A stretch of 18,658 bases of DNA from an uncultured Gammaproteobacteria bacterium (GCA_937926265.1 CALAZS010000293.1:1-18658); one strand, 5' to 3'. Shown: positions 1-8,169, numbered from the stretch's first letter. Notes: generated from the letters alone by a model not told the origin. Program-made: numbers and translations.

Positions 1-4
1 GATT

Positions 5-1198
5 CTACAGGTTTTCACAAAAAGTTTTTACCTTCTCTGCAGCAAGAATACATTCATCATAATCAGCCACAAGAGCCATGCGTACATGGTTTTGTCCGGG
101 ATTCAAGCCATTGCTGATTCTGGATAAGTAGCTGCCCGGCAAAACGGTGATATTTTGCTGCTCAAAAAGGTCTCGTGCGAAGGTCTCATCAGAAATCGGC
201 GTAGGTACCCAAAGGTAAAAAGCCGCTTCAGGTTGATTAACGTTTAATACAGAACTCAAAATAGCGATGACGTCTCTGAATTTTTTTTTATAAAGCTCCC
301 GGTTGTGTTGAACATGATTCTCATCACTCCAGGCAGCAATGCTGGCCATCTGGTGTTGTATGGGCATGGCACAACCATGGTATGTACGGTAACTGAAAAA
401 TTTATCGATAATATTTTCATCGCCTGCGATAAATCCAGAGCGGAGGCCCGGAGCGTTGGAGCGCTTGGAAAGGCTGTGAAATACCACGCAGTTTTTATAA
501 TCATGACGTCCCATTAGAATCGCAGCCTGCAACAGACCAGGAGGAGGGTTGTCTTCATCGAAATAAATTTCGGAATAACATTCATCTGAAGCGATGATGA
601 AATTAAATTCATCCGATAACCTGATCAACTGCTGTAATTGTTCAACAGGCATAACAGCACCGGTAGGATTGCCCGGAGAGCAAATGTAGACAAGCTGGCA
701 ACGTTCCCAGGTCTGATCTGAAACCTTGTTGAAATCTGGCAGGTAGCCATTTTCAGCCATGCAATCCATGAAGATGGGCTCGGCCCCGGCAAGATAGGCT
801 GCACCTTCATAAATCTGGTAGAACGGATTTGGCATTAGTACCAGGGGATTTTTCGAGCGATCAACGACGCTCTGGGCGAAAGCAAACAGGGCCTCCCGGG
901 TGCCATTAACGGGTAATACATTTTTCTCTGGATCAATCGGGCTGTGTTCTAATTGAAAACGGTTGTTACACCAACTGGCTATGGCCTGACGTAAATCGGT
1001 TAGTCCTTTGGTGCTGGGGTATTTAGCCAGGCCATCAAGGTTATTGCTCAGGGCATCGACAATCACACCGGGTGTGTCATGTTTGGGTTCACCGATCGAT
1101 AAAGCGATATGCTCTTCAGTTGAATTAAGAATACCCTGTTTTAGTCTGGCAAGTTTTTCAAATGGGTATGGTTGTAGTTTTTCCAGGTCCGGGTTCAT
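5..1198 (-). CDS. dapC: N-succinyldiaminopimelate aminotransferase (DapC)
   Basis: This 397-residue fold-type I PLP aminotransferase most likely transfers an amino group from glutamate to N-succinyl-2-amino-6-ketopimelate in the succinylase branch of lysine/diaminopimelate synthesis, in the cytoplasm. Visible features are the N-terminal LQPYPFEKL signature typical of DapC, the SPGNPTG loop (Asn177), SDECY (Asp205, Tyr208) and the Schiff-base lysine Lys245 in SLSKRSNAPGLRSGF, with an arginine near the C-terminus (VRMAL) for the substrate carboxylate. The ATG lies 4 nt after the glnD stop, so it is the third gene of the map-glnD-dapC operon. No clear Shine-Dalgarno is visible (the start is preceded by CTGAAAAT). 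The stop is intact at 5-7, so the gene is complete. A generic aspartate-type aminotransferase is the alternative, but the N-terminal motif and glnD linkage favour DapC. Confidence 0.88.
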   Translation of the reverse strand: MNPDLEKLQPYPFEKLARLKQGILNSTEEHIALSIGEPKHDTPGVIVDALSNNLDGLAKYPSTKGLTDLRQAIASWCNNRFQLEHSPIDPEKNVLPVNGTREALFAFAQSVVDRSKNPLVLMPNPFYQIYEGAAYLAGAEPIFMDCMAENGYLPDFNKVSDQTWERCQLVYICSPGNPTGAVMPVEQLQQLIRLSDEFNFIIASDECYSEIYFDEDNPPPGLLQAAILMGRHDYKNCVVFHSLSKRSNAPGLRSGFIAGDENIIDKFFSYRTYHGCAMPIQHQMASIAAWSDENHVQHNRELYKKKFRDVIAILSSVLNVNQPEAAFYLWVPTPISDETFARDLFEQQNITVLPGSYLSRISNGLNPGQNHVRMALVADYDECILAAEKVKTFCENL

Positions 1199-1202
1199 AT
1201 TT

Positions 1203-3854
1203 TCAGTTATTGCTCAAAGCCTCAATGATAAGTCGGGCTAATTCGTCCAGTTTTGTCTGTTCAGTAATGGCTTGTCGATTATGGTCTGCCAGCAGGAAAA
1301 TATCTTCGACATCTGCGCCAATCGTTGAAATTTTGGCTGAATGAACCTTGATTTTAAGGCTTATAAAAATTCGGCTTATTGTTGCCAGCAGTTCAGGTCG
1401 ATCAGTTGCTTTTAATCGCATTTGCGTCAGGTTGTTGCACTGGTCAAATTCAACCTCGGGTTCACCGCCAAGAATTTTTATCTGGCGTTTGATATGACTG
1501 TTGATCTGGATACTTACCGATTCAGGATTTGACAGTCCTTGTTTAAGGGCGGTGGTTATTTCATTTTCCCTAAATTCTGAAGCGATATAGCTGTCATCCT
1601 GTTCGTGCACTATAAAGGTGTTCATGGTGCAGTGATTACCGGCACTGTGAATGCGGGCGTGAAGAATTTTCAGGCCCTGCTGGGCGAGAATAATTGCCAT
1701 CAATGAGAAAACGTTGTCCCTGTCCTCGGTACAGACAAAAATCTCACTGCCTCCGCGCTCAGACTGGCGTTTAACCGTCACCAGGGGTTTATTGTTTGGA
1801 GTAACTTGAAGTACGGTTGTGCTCTGCCAGATAATTTCTTCAGGCGAGGAGTGCATGAAATAATCATCATCCAGCGTTTGCCAGAGACTGGCTATGTCAT
1901 CCCGCGGATAACCCTGTTTTTCCAGGGCAGCCAGGCAGTATCCTTTGCGTAACCTGACAATATCTTTTTGTTCCTGTGGGTTTTTCAGGCCATGAGATAA
2001 AACTTTTCTGGCACTCAGGTAAAGTTGCCTGAGCAGTGAATCCTTGTAGTCATTCCAACGCCCGGGATTGGTTGCGCGACTGTCGGCAATTGTCAGTAGG
2101 TAGATGCAGTCAAGCCGGATCGGGTCAGCTACCTGGTTGGCAAACTCAACTATCACATCCTGATCGTCGATATCCTTGCGCTGTGCTGTCATGGACATCA
2201 GCAGATGCTTATCAACCAGCCAGCTAATCAGCTTGGTTTCATAATCCGTCAGGTGGTGAAGACGGCAGAATTTTTTTGCTTCCATGGCGCCCAGTTCCGC
2301 ATGATCACCTCCACGTCCCTTGGCAATATCATGAAACAGTGCAGCCAGGTAAACAACATGCGGCATTGACAGATTGCTGATGATATCCGAACAAAGTGGA
2401 AACTCATTATGATAATCAGGCACTGTAAAGCGCCGTAGATTGCGAATCGCAACCAGGGTGTGCTCATCCACTGTGTAGACGTGAAAAAGGTCGTACTGCA
2501 TTCGGCCGACTATGTTTTTAAAAGCGGGCAAGTAAGCTGCCAGTACGCCATACCTGTTCATGCGTCTTAATGCATGCGTTAAGCTTACATTGTTTTTGAA
2601 CAGTGAAAGGAAAAGCTCCTGTGCTTTCAGGTTGCGACGAAACTTGTCATCAATCAGATGAAGGTTCTGACGAATCAGCCGGATGGTAGTAGCCCGGACC
2701 CCGACTAAATCAGGTCGGCTGGCAAGGATGACAAATACCTCCAGCATCGCAATGGGTTCATTCGTGAAAATGTTGTTATCGCGTGCATCGAGATAGCCAT
2801 TGATCGTATGGAAGCGCTCATTTATTACTTCAGGTATGGCTTTTTCCTTAATCAGGATGCGTTCTTCAAAAAGCTGCAGCAGCATTTCGTTTAAACGGTT
2901 AAGTTCAATCACGGTGCGGTAATATTGCTGCATGAAAGCTTCAATCGCAGCATTATTCACTGTCTCGTTGAAGCCAAAAAGGCGGGCGAGTTTGCGTTGG
3001 TGGTCAAACAGCAGACGGTCCTCGCGCCGGCCGGTCGTGATATGCAAAGCAAAACGGATTTTCCACAGCAGAGCTTCACCATCGTATAGCAGTGCATACT
3101 CTTCACTGGTTAGAAAATCGTGATGGGATAAAAGTTGGTATATAGTTTCAGCACCAAAGTGACGTTTGGCTACCCAGCCGATCATTTGAATATCACGAAG
3201 CCCACCGGGATTGGATTTGATGTTCGGTTCCAGGTTGTAGGCTGAATCATCATATTTATCGTGGCGAAGCTTTTGTTCATGCATTTTTTCACGGAAAAAT
3301 GCATCACTGGGCCAGATATGCTCCGGGCCGGTCTCGGTTTTCATGCGTTCATATAGATTCTCATCACCGGCAAGTAAACGCGATTCCAGCAGGTTGGTGG
3401 CAACAGTTATGTCCTTGGTGGCCTCTTCAATACACTCGTGGAGTGCACGTACGCTGTGACCGACTTCAAGATGAATATCCCATAAAAACATCAGCAGTTG
3501 TTCAAGCTGAGTACGGGTTGTGTCATCTTCCACTTCTTCGAGCAGAATCATCAGATCGATATCTGAAGCCGGGTGCAATTCACCGCGACCATAACCACCA
3601 ACGGCGACCAGACAGGCTTTAAGTCCTTTCGATATAAATTTCTGCCAGGCAAGTTGCAGAATATTATCGGTGAAACGGGCTTTTTGATTCACCAGGTATC
3701 GAATGTCAAAATCCGGTTGGTTTAAACCCTCAAGAAACGTTGTTTCCAGTGTTTTGTCGAACTCGTTAAGGCTGGCTTTAAATTCAGCAATATCAGCATC
3801 ATAGGAAGGCATCTGTTCCGTGTCGAACAGCTGTACAGATTGTTTGGCAAGCAT
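1203..3854 (-). CDS. glnD: Bifunctional PII uridylyltransferase/uridylyl-removing enzyme
   Basis: This 883-residue protein is the nitrogen sensor that uridylylates PII when glutamine is low and removes UMP when glutamine is high. Domain order is complete. An N-terminal nucleotidyltransferase has GGYGRGELHPASDIDL at residues 86-101, with Asp98 and Asp100 as metal ligands. A central HD hydrolase has ALFHDIAKGRGGDH, with His508-Asp509. Two C-terminal ACT domains occupy roughly residues 700-883 and bind glutamine. The length is typical of the family (about 860-900). TAA of map is followed by a single A and then the glnD ATG, so translational coupling is likely; a GAGGA sits about 14 nt upstream inside map, farther than usual. 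The stop TGA lies 4 nt before dapC. All key residues are intact. Confidence 0.97.
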   Translation of the reverse strand: MLAKQSVQLFDTEQMPSYDADIAEFKASLNEFDKTLETTFLEGLNQPDFDIRYLVNQKARFTDNILQLAWQKFISKGLKACLVAVGGYGRGELHPASDIDLMILLEEVEDDTTRTQLEQLLMFLWDIHLEVGHSVRALHECIEEATKDITVATNLLESRLLAGDENLYERMKTETGPEHIWPSDAFFREKMHEQKLRHDKYDDSAYNLEPNIKSNPGGLRDIQMIGWVAKRHFGAETIYQLLSHHDFLTSEEYALLYDGEALLWKIRFALHITTGRREDRLLFDHQRKLARLFGFNETVNNAAIEAFMQQYYRTVIELNRLNEMLLQLFEERILIKEKAIPEVINERFHTINGYLDARDNNIFTNEPIAMLEVFVILASRPDLVGVRATTIRLIRQNLHLIDDKFRRNLKAQELFLSLFKNNVSLTHALRRMNRYGVLAAYLPAFKNIVGRMQYDLFHVYTVDEHTLVAIRNLRRFTVPDYHNEFPLCSDIISNLSMPHVVYLAALFHDIAKGRGGDHAELGAMEAKKFCRLHHLTDYETKLISWLVDKHLLMSMTAQRKDIDDQDVIVEFANQVADPIRLDCIYLLTIADSRATNPGRWNDYKDSLLRQLYLSARKVLSHGLKNPQEQKDIVRLRKGYCLAALEKQGYPRDDIASLWQTLDDDYFMHSSPEEIIWQSTTVLQVTPNNKPLVTVKRQSERGGSEIFVCTEDRDNVFSLMAIILAQQGLKILHARIHSAGNHCTMNTFIVHEQDDSYIASEFRENEITTALKQGLSNPESVSIQINSHIKRQIKILGGEPEVEFDQCNNLTQMRLKATDRPELLATISRIFISLKIKVHSAKISTIGADVEDIFLLADHNRQAITEQTKLDELARLIIEALSNN

Positions 3855-3855
3855 T

Positions 3856-4626
3856 TTAGGCGACTTTTTCCTCTTCGCGGATTGTCAGGATTTCATACCC
3901 TTGATCAGTTACCACCAGGGTGTGTTCCCACTGGGCCGACAGGCTGCGGTCCCTGGTGACAACTGTCCAGTCGTCGCCGAGAAGTTTTACCTGTCGTTTG
4001 CCGGCATTGACCATCGGCTCAATGGTAAAACACATGCCGGACTGTAATTCGACACCGGTTCCTGCAGAACCGTAGTGCAGAACCTGCGGATCTTCATGAA
4101 AACCGCGACCGATACCGTGTCCACAGTATTCCCGAACTACAGAATAATGGTTGGATTCGACAAAAGTCTGGATAGCATGACCAATATCACCGAGTTTTGC
4201 ACCCGGTTTTACTAGTTCTATGCCTTTGTAAAGGGCCTGCTGTGTGATTTCGACCAGCCGTTTGGCTAAAACAGAGGGCTGTCCGACAAAAAACATTTTA
4301 CTTGTATCGCCATGAAAACCATCTTTGATTACGGTGATATCGATATTGACGATATCGCCTTTTTTGAGTTTTTTGTCACCCGGTATGCCATGGCAGACCT
4401 GGTGATTGACCGAGGTGCAGATTGATTTTGGAAAGCCGCGGTAATTCAGGGGTGCCGGGATGGCGTTCTGCTCGTTAACGATGTATTCGTGACAAATCCT
4501 GTCAAGTTCATCGGTAGTGACTCCAGGTTGGACGTGCTCCTCAATCATTTCCAATACCTGTGCCGCAAGTTTGCCAGCAACACGCATTTTCTCAATTTCG
4601 TCAGGAGTCTTGATAATAATTGCCAT
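3856..4626 (-). CDS. map: Methionine aminopeptidase, type I
   Basis: This 256-residue enzyme removes the initiator methionine from nascent proteins when the second residue is small. All five metal ligands of the pita-bread fold can be read: Asp96, Asp107, His170 (GHGIGRGFHED), Glu203 (TIEPM) and Glu234 (WEHTL), plus the substrate-binding His79 (VCHG). It is a short type Ia form with no extra N-terminal domain. It heads the leftward operon and is divergent from rpsB, the arrangement also seen in E. coli and Pseudomonas. The ATG start matches the family N-terminus (IIIKTPDEIEKMRVAG). No strong Shine-Dalgarno precedes it: the upstream sequence CTGAAAAAT resembles the one before dapC. Confidence 0.98.
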   Translation of the reverse strand: MAIIIKTPDEIEKMRVAGKLAAQVLEMIEEHVQPGVTTDELDRICHEYIVNEQNAIPAPLNYRGFPKSICTSVNHQVCHGIPGDKKLKKGDIVNIDITVIKDGFHGDTSKMFFVGQPSVLAKRLVEITQQALYKGIELVKPGAKLGDIGHAIQTFVESNHYSVVREYCGHGIGRGFHEDPQVLHYGSAGTGVELQSGMCFTIEPMVNAGKRQVKLLGDDWTVVTRDRSLSAQWEHTLVVTDQGYEILTIREEEKVA

Positions 4627-4667
4627 ATTTTTCAGAAATTTGCCGGTTACGGCGCCCTTAAATGTAG

Positions 4668-4696
4668 TGGTAAATTAAGACTCTCTATGGTATAAA
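4668..4696 (+). promoter_or_regulatory. Candidate sigma-70 promoter of rpsB
   Basis: TATAAA at 4691-4696 is a good -10 element. A weak -35 candidate, TGGTAA (4668-4673), lies 17 bp upstream. The sequence just after the -10 is GC-rich (CGCCGCC, 4698-4704), a discriminator type associated with ppGpp-repressed ribosomal promoters. The -10 and discriminator are read directly; regulation is inferred. Confidence 0.5.
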
Positions 4697-4704
4697 ACGC
4701 CGCC

Positions 4705-4857
4705 ATTAATCGCAATGCGATTTACTGCCCCGAAATCAATGGTGATTTTGGGAAAATTCACACACATATCGTCATGAGCAGGTAGGGTGCCTTGAGACAA
4801 AATCTTCAGGTTGCCTGTCAGGATATGTGGACGACACAACCCTCTAGGAGTAATTCA
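4705..4857 (+). promoter_or_regulatory. Structured 5' leader of rpsB, candidate S2 autoregulatory RNA
   Basis: The untranslated leader contains a palindromic hairpin (AATCGC 4708-4713 with GCGATT 4717-4722). A stronger 10-bp hairpin follows (4729-4738 with 4743-4752, ATGG loop, one G-U pair). A possible long-range stem (AGGGT 4784-4788 with ACCCT 4839-4843) closes immediately before the ribosome-binding site, TAGGAG at 4845-4850. Neither upstream hairpin is followed by a T-run, so they are not terminators. S2 is known to repress rpsB-tsf through the rpsB leader in gammaproteobacteria. That this leader works the same way is inferred from position and structure only. Confidence 0.45.
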
Positions 4858-5595
4858 ATGAGTACAGTCACAATGCGCCAGATGCTAGAAGCAGGCGTAC
4901 ACTTTGGTCACCAGACACGTTACTGGAACCCTAAAATGTCACCTTTCATTTTTGGTCACCGTAACAAGATCCATATAGTTAACCTCGAAAAAACACTACC
5001 TTTATACAAGGATGCAATGAATTTTATCGGCAAGCTGGCCTCCAATGGCGGCAAAATCATGTTTGTCGGTACCAAACGTTCCGCGCGTGACACCGTTCGC
5101 GAAGAAGCAGAACGTTGTAACATGCCATACGTAAACCATCGCTGGTTGGGTGGTATGCTGACTAATTTCAAAACTATCAAACAGTCGATCAAACGCTTGA
5201 AAGACCTTGAGGCGATGGCTGAGGATGGTTCTCTGCACACACGCTTTTCGAAAAAAGAAGCACTGAACCTGAGCCGGGAAATGGAAAAGCTGTCTCGCAG
5301 TCTTGGTGGTATCAAGGACATGAACGGTCTGCCAGATGCAATCTTCATTATCGATGTCGGTCATGAAAAGATTGCCGTTGCAGAGGCCAATAAACTCGGC
5401 ATTCCAGTTATAGGCGTTGTTGATACCAACAATGAACCAGAAGGTGTTGATTACGTAATCCCGGGTAATGATGATGCCATTCGTGCCATTCAGCTCTACG
5501 TTATGGGAGCTTCTGCTGCTGTACTGGAAGGTAGAGCAACTGCTGCACAGGTTGCAGGTGGCCAGGTAGAAGAATCAGCTGCAGAAGAAGCCTGA
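4858..5595 (+). CDS. rpsB: 30S ribosomal protein S2
   Basis: The 245-residue small-subunit protein S2 is recognised by its near full-length similarity to E. coli RpsB, for example MRQMLEAGVHFGHQTRYWNP near the start, NHRWLGGMLTN, and PGNDDAIRAIQLY near the end. The start is ATG 4858, giving MSTVTMRQML. It lies 7 nt after TAGGAG and aligns with the E. coli N-terminus (MATVSMRDML); the reading frame is open farther upstream to 4792, but those residues have no family counterpart. The C-terminal tail is alanine- and glutamate-rich, as usual. tsf follows after 114 bp in the same orientation, and the two are normally co-transcribed. Confidence 0.98.
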   Translation: MSTVTMRQMLEAGVHFGHQTRYWNPKMSPFIFGHRNKIHIVNLEKTLPLYKDAMNFIGKLASNGGKIMFVGTKRSARDTVREEAERCNMPYVNHRWLGGMLTNFKTIKQSIKRLKDLEAMAEDGSLHTRFSKKEALNLSREMEKLSRSLGGIKDMNGLPDAIFIIDVGHEKIAVAEANKLGIPVIGVVDTNNEPEGVDYVIPGNDDAIRAIQLYVMGASAAVLEGRATAAQVAGGQVEESAAEEA

Positions 5596-5617
5596 TTCAA
5601 AAAAATCAATTGTTGAG

Positions 5618-5658
5618 GGAATAGCATGTCACCTGTTCGATAATGTGACGTCTATTCC
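5618..5658 (+). terminator. Intergenic hairpin between rpsB and tsf (attenuator or processing site)
   Basis: GGAATAG (5618-5624) pairs with CTATTCC (5652-5658), and GTCAC (5628-5632) pairs with GTGAC (5645-5649). A small asymmetric internal loop separates the two stems and the terminal loop is about 12 nt. The downstream sequence is only moderately T-rich (TTCATCTGTTTT), so a full terminator is doubtful. It may be a partial attenuator or an RNA-processing or stability element that sets the S2 to EF-Ts ratio. Confidence 0.45.
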
Positions 5659-5709
5659 TTCATCTGTTTTAAAGACTTTTATATAAATTTATTTTGAGAG
5701 GATATTCCT

Positions 5710-6591
5710 ATGGCAATTTCTGCCTCAATGGTTAAGGAACTGCGAGAGCGAACTGGCGCAGGCATGATGGAATGCAAAAAAGCATTGACTGAAACTGATG
5801 GTGACATGGAAGCGGCAATTGACCTGATGCGTAAGTCAGGTGCTGCAAAAGCCGAGAAAAAAGCAGGCCGCACGGCGGCTGAAGGTTTAATTATTATCCG
5901 CCAGTCTGATGACAACAAGCAGGGCGTCATGGTTGAAATTAACTGTGAAACTGACTTTGTTGCCAAAGACGACAATTTCACCACTTTTGCAGATGCGGTT
6001 GCTGACCGGATCCTTGCCAGTGACGTGGCTGATGTAGAAGCCCTGATGTCCATGCCTTTGCATGACGGTGAGGAAACTACCATCGAAGAAGCGCGCCAGG
6101 CGCTGGTTTCAAAAATTGGTGAGAATATGAATGTCCGCCGTTTTCAACGCATGAATGCCGAGGGGCAGGTTGCAAGTTATCGCCATGGTGTAAAAATTGG
6201 TGTCATCGTTGATATTGTTGATGGTAATGAAGAGCTGGGTAAAGATGTTGCCATGCATGTTGCTGCGACCAACCCAATGTGTGTATCTGAAGACCAGGTT
6301 CCGCAGGAAGCAATGGATAAGGAAAAAGAGATTTTTGTTGCCCAGGCAAAAGAATCAGGCAAACCTGATAACATCATTGAAAAAATGGTTACCGGGCGTA
6401 TGAAAAAGTACCTGGCTGAAATTACCCTGGTTGGTCAGGCTTTTGTAAAAGATCCGGATCAGACAGTCGGTAAATTGCTTGGTTCTGCCAATGCTTCGGT
6501 GGTTTCATTTACACGCTTTGAGGTAGGTGAAGGCATCGAGAAGAAGCAGGAAGACTTTGCTGCCGAGGTGATGGCGCAGGTCAAAGGCTAA
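5710..6591 (+). CDS. tsf: Translation elongation factor Ts
   Basis: This 293-residue guanine-nucleotide exchange factor for EF-Tu is identified by the N-terminal VKELRERTGAGMMECKKAL helix region, the TDFVAKD motif at residues 81-87 that contacts EF-Tu, the KIGENMNVRR stretch and the C-terminal RFEVGEGIEKK. It is about ten residues longer than the E. coli protein. ATG 5710 follows a GAGAGGA Shine-Dalgarno by about 7 nt. It lies downstream of rpsB in the standard order and is followed at once by a strong intrinsic terminator, so it ends the rpsB-tsf transcription unit. Confidence 0.98.
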   Translation: MAISASMVKELRERTGAGMMECKKALTETDGDMEAAIDLMRKSGAAKAEKKAGRTAAEGLIIIRQSDDNKQGVMVEINCETDFVAKDDNFTTFADAVADRILASDVADVEALMSMPLHDGEETTIEEARQALVSKIGENMNVRRFQRMNAEGQVASYRHGVKIGVIVDIVDGNEELGKDVAMHVAATNPMCVSEDQVPQEAMDKEKEIFVAQAKESGKPDNIIEKMVTGRMKKYLAEITLVGQAFVKDPDQTVGKLLGSANASVVSFTRFEVGEGIEKKQEDFAAEVMAQVKG

Positions 6592-6598
6592 ACAGCAG

Positions 6599-6627
6599 AA
6601 AATACCGCCGACAGGCGGTATTTTTTT
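6599..6627 (+). terminator. Intrinsic terminator after tsf
   Basis: This is a perfect 11-bp stem, AAAATACCGCC (6599-6609) with GGCGGTATTTT (6614-6624), a GACA loop and a run of seven T (6621-6627). It begins 8 nt after the tsf stop. A-rich sequence on the 5' side gives the structure a potential reverse-strand function too, but no convergent gene needs it. Confidence 0.93.
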
Positions 6628-6667
6628 ATCTGCTAATTAAGCAATCTTTAAAGACAAATGACCTGAT

Positions 6668-6697
6668 TTGTTTTTAAAATATGACAATTTTTAAAAT
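6668..6697 (+). promoter_or_regulatory. Candidate promoter of pyrH
   Basis: After the tsf terminator pyrH needs its own promoter. TTGTTT (6668-6673) and TAAAAT (6692-6697) are separated by 18 bp. A second choice is AAGACA (6651-6656) with TAAAAT (6675-6680), also 18 bp apart. The spacer is AT-rich, so chance matches are likely. The two options cannot be separated by eye. Confidence 0.35.
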
Positions 6698-6720
6698 CCA
6701 CTCATTACCCAGGGAATATA

Positions 6721-7437
6721 ATGGCAACACCGGCATACAAACGAATTTTATTAAAACTCAGCGGTGAAGCCTTAATGGGGGATGGTGATTATGGTATCGA
6801 TCCTAAAATCATTGCCCGTTTAGCTTCAGAAGTGAAAGAGATCAGTGATTCCGGTGTTCAGGTTGCCATTGTTATTGGTGGAGGTAATATTTTTCGTGGA
6901 GCAGGATTGGCCCAATCTGGTATGAACCGGGTCTCCGGTGATCATATGGGGATGCTGGCAACGGTAATGAATTCGCTGGCAATGCAGGATGCGCTTTCAA
7001 AAACAGGCTGTAGCGCGCATGTGCTTTCAGCATTGAAAATGACCCAGGTTTGTGAAGAATATGCAGTAAGAACGGCTTTGTCGCATATGCAGGATGGCAG
7101 TGTTGTAATTCTGGCTGCAGGGACAGGAAACCCTTATTTTACGACGGATTCAGCAGCGACTTTACGGGCAATAGAGTTACAAACCGACTTGCTGATCAAA
7201 GCTACAAAAGTTGATGGTGTATTCAGTGCAGATCCTGTTATTGATCCTTTGGCCAAATTATATGACAGACTCTCGTATGATCAGGTTATAGCTGACAATC
7301 TGGGTGTCATGGATATGACGGCTATTGTGCTATGTCGGGACCATGATATGCCACTTCGGGTTGTTAATATTTTCAATGAAGGTGCATTAATGAAACTGAC
7401 TCAAGGTGAGTCACTTGGAACATTGGTAAGTAAATAG
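6721..7437 (+). CDS. pyrH: Uridylate kinase (UMP kinase)
   Basis: This 238-residue bacterial UMP kinase of the amino-acid-kinase family phosphorylates UMP to UDP in pyrimidine nucleotide synthesis and is normally hexameric and regulated by GTP and UTP. Visible motifs are LKLSGEALMG near residues 11-20 (phosphate-binding lysine Lys12), IGGGNIFRG at 52-60, the DHMGMLATVMN segment from residue 74 and the AAGTGNPYFTTDSAA nucleotide-binding loop. The length matches the family. ATG 6721 is preceded by AGGGA. frr starts 8 nt after the stop, so the two are co-transcribed. Confidence 0.98.
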   Translation: MATPAYKRILLKLSGEALMGDGDYGIDPKIIARLASEVKEISDSGVQVAIVIGGGNIFRGAGLAQSGMNRVSGDHMGMLATVMNSLAMQDALSKTGCSAHVLSALKMTQVCEEYAVRTALSHMQDGSVVILAAGTGNPYFTTDSAATLRAIELQTDLLIKATKVDGVFSADPVIDPLAKLYDRLSYDQVIADNLGVMDMTAIVLCRDHDMPLRVVNIFNEGALMKLTQGESLGTLVSK

Positions 7438-7445
7438 AGAAAAAA

Positions 7446-8003
7446 ATGATTGATGATATAAGACAAGACGCGGCAACCCGCATGGCCAAGAGTGTAGATG
7501 CCCTGCAAAATGAACTGGCAAAAGTCAGAACAGGCCGCGCGCATCCCAGTTTGCTTGATCACTTAACAGTGTCATATTACGGTTCAGATACACCCTTGAA
7601 ACAGGTGGCGAACGTTACCGTGGAAGATGGTCGCACCCTGATGGTGCAACCCTGGGAACAAAACATGGTAAGTGCTGTTGAAAAGGCGATTATGGAATCT
7701 GATTTGGGCTTAAACCCGAATACCGCCGGAACTGTTATTAGAATCCCGATGCCGCCATTAACTGAAGAACGTCGTAAAAGTCTTATCAAAGTCGTGCGGG
7801 CCGAGGCTGAACAGGCCAGGGTGGCGGTACGAAATATTCGTCGTGATGCCAATGGTGATCTTAAAGACCTGGTTAAGGAAAAGATGATTTCCGAAGACGA
7901 TGAGCGTCGTGGCCAGGAAATTATTCAGAAGCTTACAGATCAACATGTCAAGGAAATTGATGAAGTCCTGAAAGCTAAGGAAGAAGACCTTCTCTCTATC
8001 TGA
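7446..8003 (+). CDS. frr: Ribosome recycling factor
   Basis: This 185-residue factor acts with EF-G to split post-termination ribosomes. The family length (185) is exact. The conserved hinge and helix segments can be read: KVRTGRAHPSLLDHLTVSYYG near the N-terminus, the VQPWE segment, PPLTEERRKSLIK, and ARVAVRNIRRDAN in the long helical domain I. The ATG follows pyrH by 8 nt, with a weak purine stretch (AGAGAAAAAA) as ribosome-binding site, suggesting coupling to pyrH. A terminator follows. Confidence 0.98.
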   Translation: MIDDIRQDAATRMAKSVDALQNELAKVRTGRAHPSLLDHLTVSYYGSDTPLKQVANVTVEDGRTLMVQPWEQNMVSAVEKAIMESDLGLNPNTAGTVIRIPMPPLTEERRKSLIKVVRAEAEQARVAVRNIRRDANGDLKDLVKEKMISEDDERRGQEIIQKLTDQHVKEIDEVLKAKEEDLLSI

Positions 8004-8043
8004 CCCGAGACCCTGGTTTGCACCAATACTGCGTTAAAACCGA

Positions 8044-8096
8044 AAACCCAAATGCTCATTGGTTACTTACCAACTGCGCTTTGGGTTTCCTTTTTT
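8044..8096 (+). terminator. Intrinsic terminator after frr, nested hairpin
   Basis: The outer stem is AAACCCAAA (8044-8052) with TTTGGGTTT (8080-8088). An inner stem is TTGGT (8059-8063) with ACCAA (8069-8073), loop TACTT. Two C residues and six T (8091-8096) follow. The nested shape is unusual for a simple terminator, but the position and T-run support termination of pyrH-frr. Confidence 0.8.
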
Positions 8097-8104
8097 GCCT
8101 TGTC

Positions 8105-8148
8105 TTGTCACAAACCAATGCCTCTCAATATTTCACTTGCGGTATAAG
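8105..8148 (+). promoter_or_regulatory. Possible promoter region of the uppS operon
   Basis: uppS lies 166 bp after frr and behind a terminator, so initiation is expected here. TATAAG (8143-8148) is a fair -10, but no -35 is visible 16-18 bp upstream of it. TTGTCA (8105-8110) is a good -35, but the nearest -10-like hexamer (CAATAT, 8126-8131) is only 15 bp away. The call is weak. Confidence 0.25.
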
Positions 8149-8169
8149 TTTTAGACAACAGTACATTCT

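Noticed and set aside
3299..3622. 107-codon plus-strand frame opposite glnD
   Set aside because: It is a shadow of the nucleotidyltransferase domain of glnD, which is intact on the other strand; no family similarity is seen.
4708..4722. Palindrome AATCGC-AAT-GCGATT as a repressor operator between map and rpsB
   Set aside because: It lies just downstream of the likely rpsB transcription start, so an RNA hairpin in the leader is the simpler reading. No known operator consensus is recognised.
4792..4857. N-terminal extension of rpsB from an upstream start at 4792
   Set aside because: The extra 22 residues are not found in S2. ATG 4858 has TAGGAG at the right spacing and matches the family N-terminus.
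4956..5364. Two overlapping minus-strand frames (130 and 120 codons) opposite rpsB
   Set aside because: Both are antisense shadows of S2; no start signals and no recognisable protein.
5679..6083. 134-codon minus-strand frame opposite the tsf start
   Set aside because: It is fully explained by the antisense of tsf. The serine/alanine-rich translation is typical of antisense to an alanine/glutamate-rich protein.
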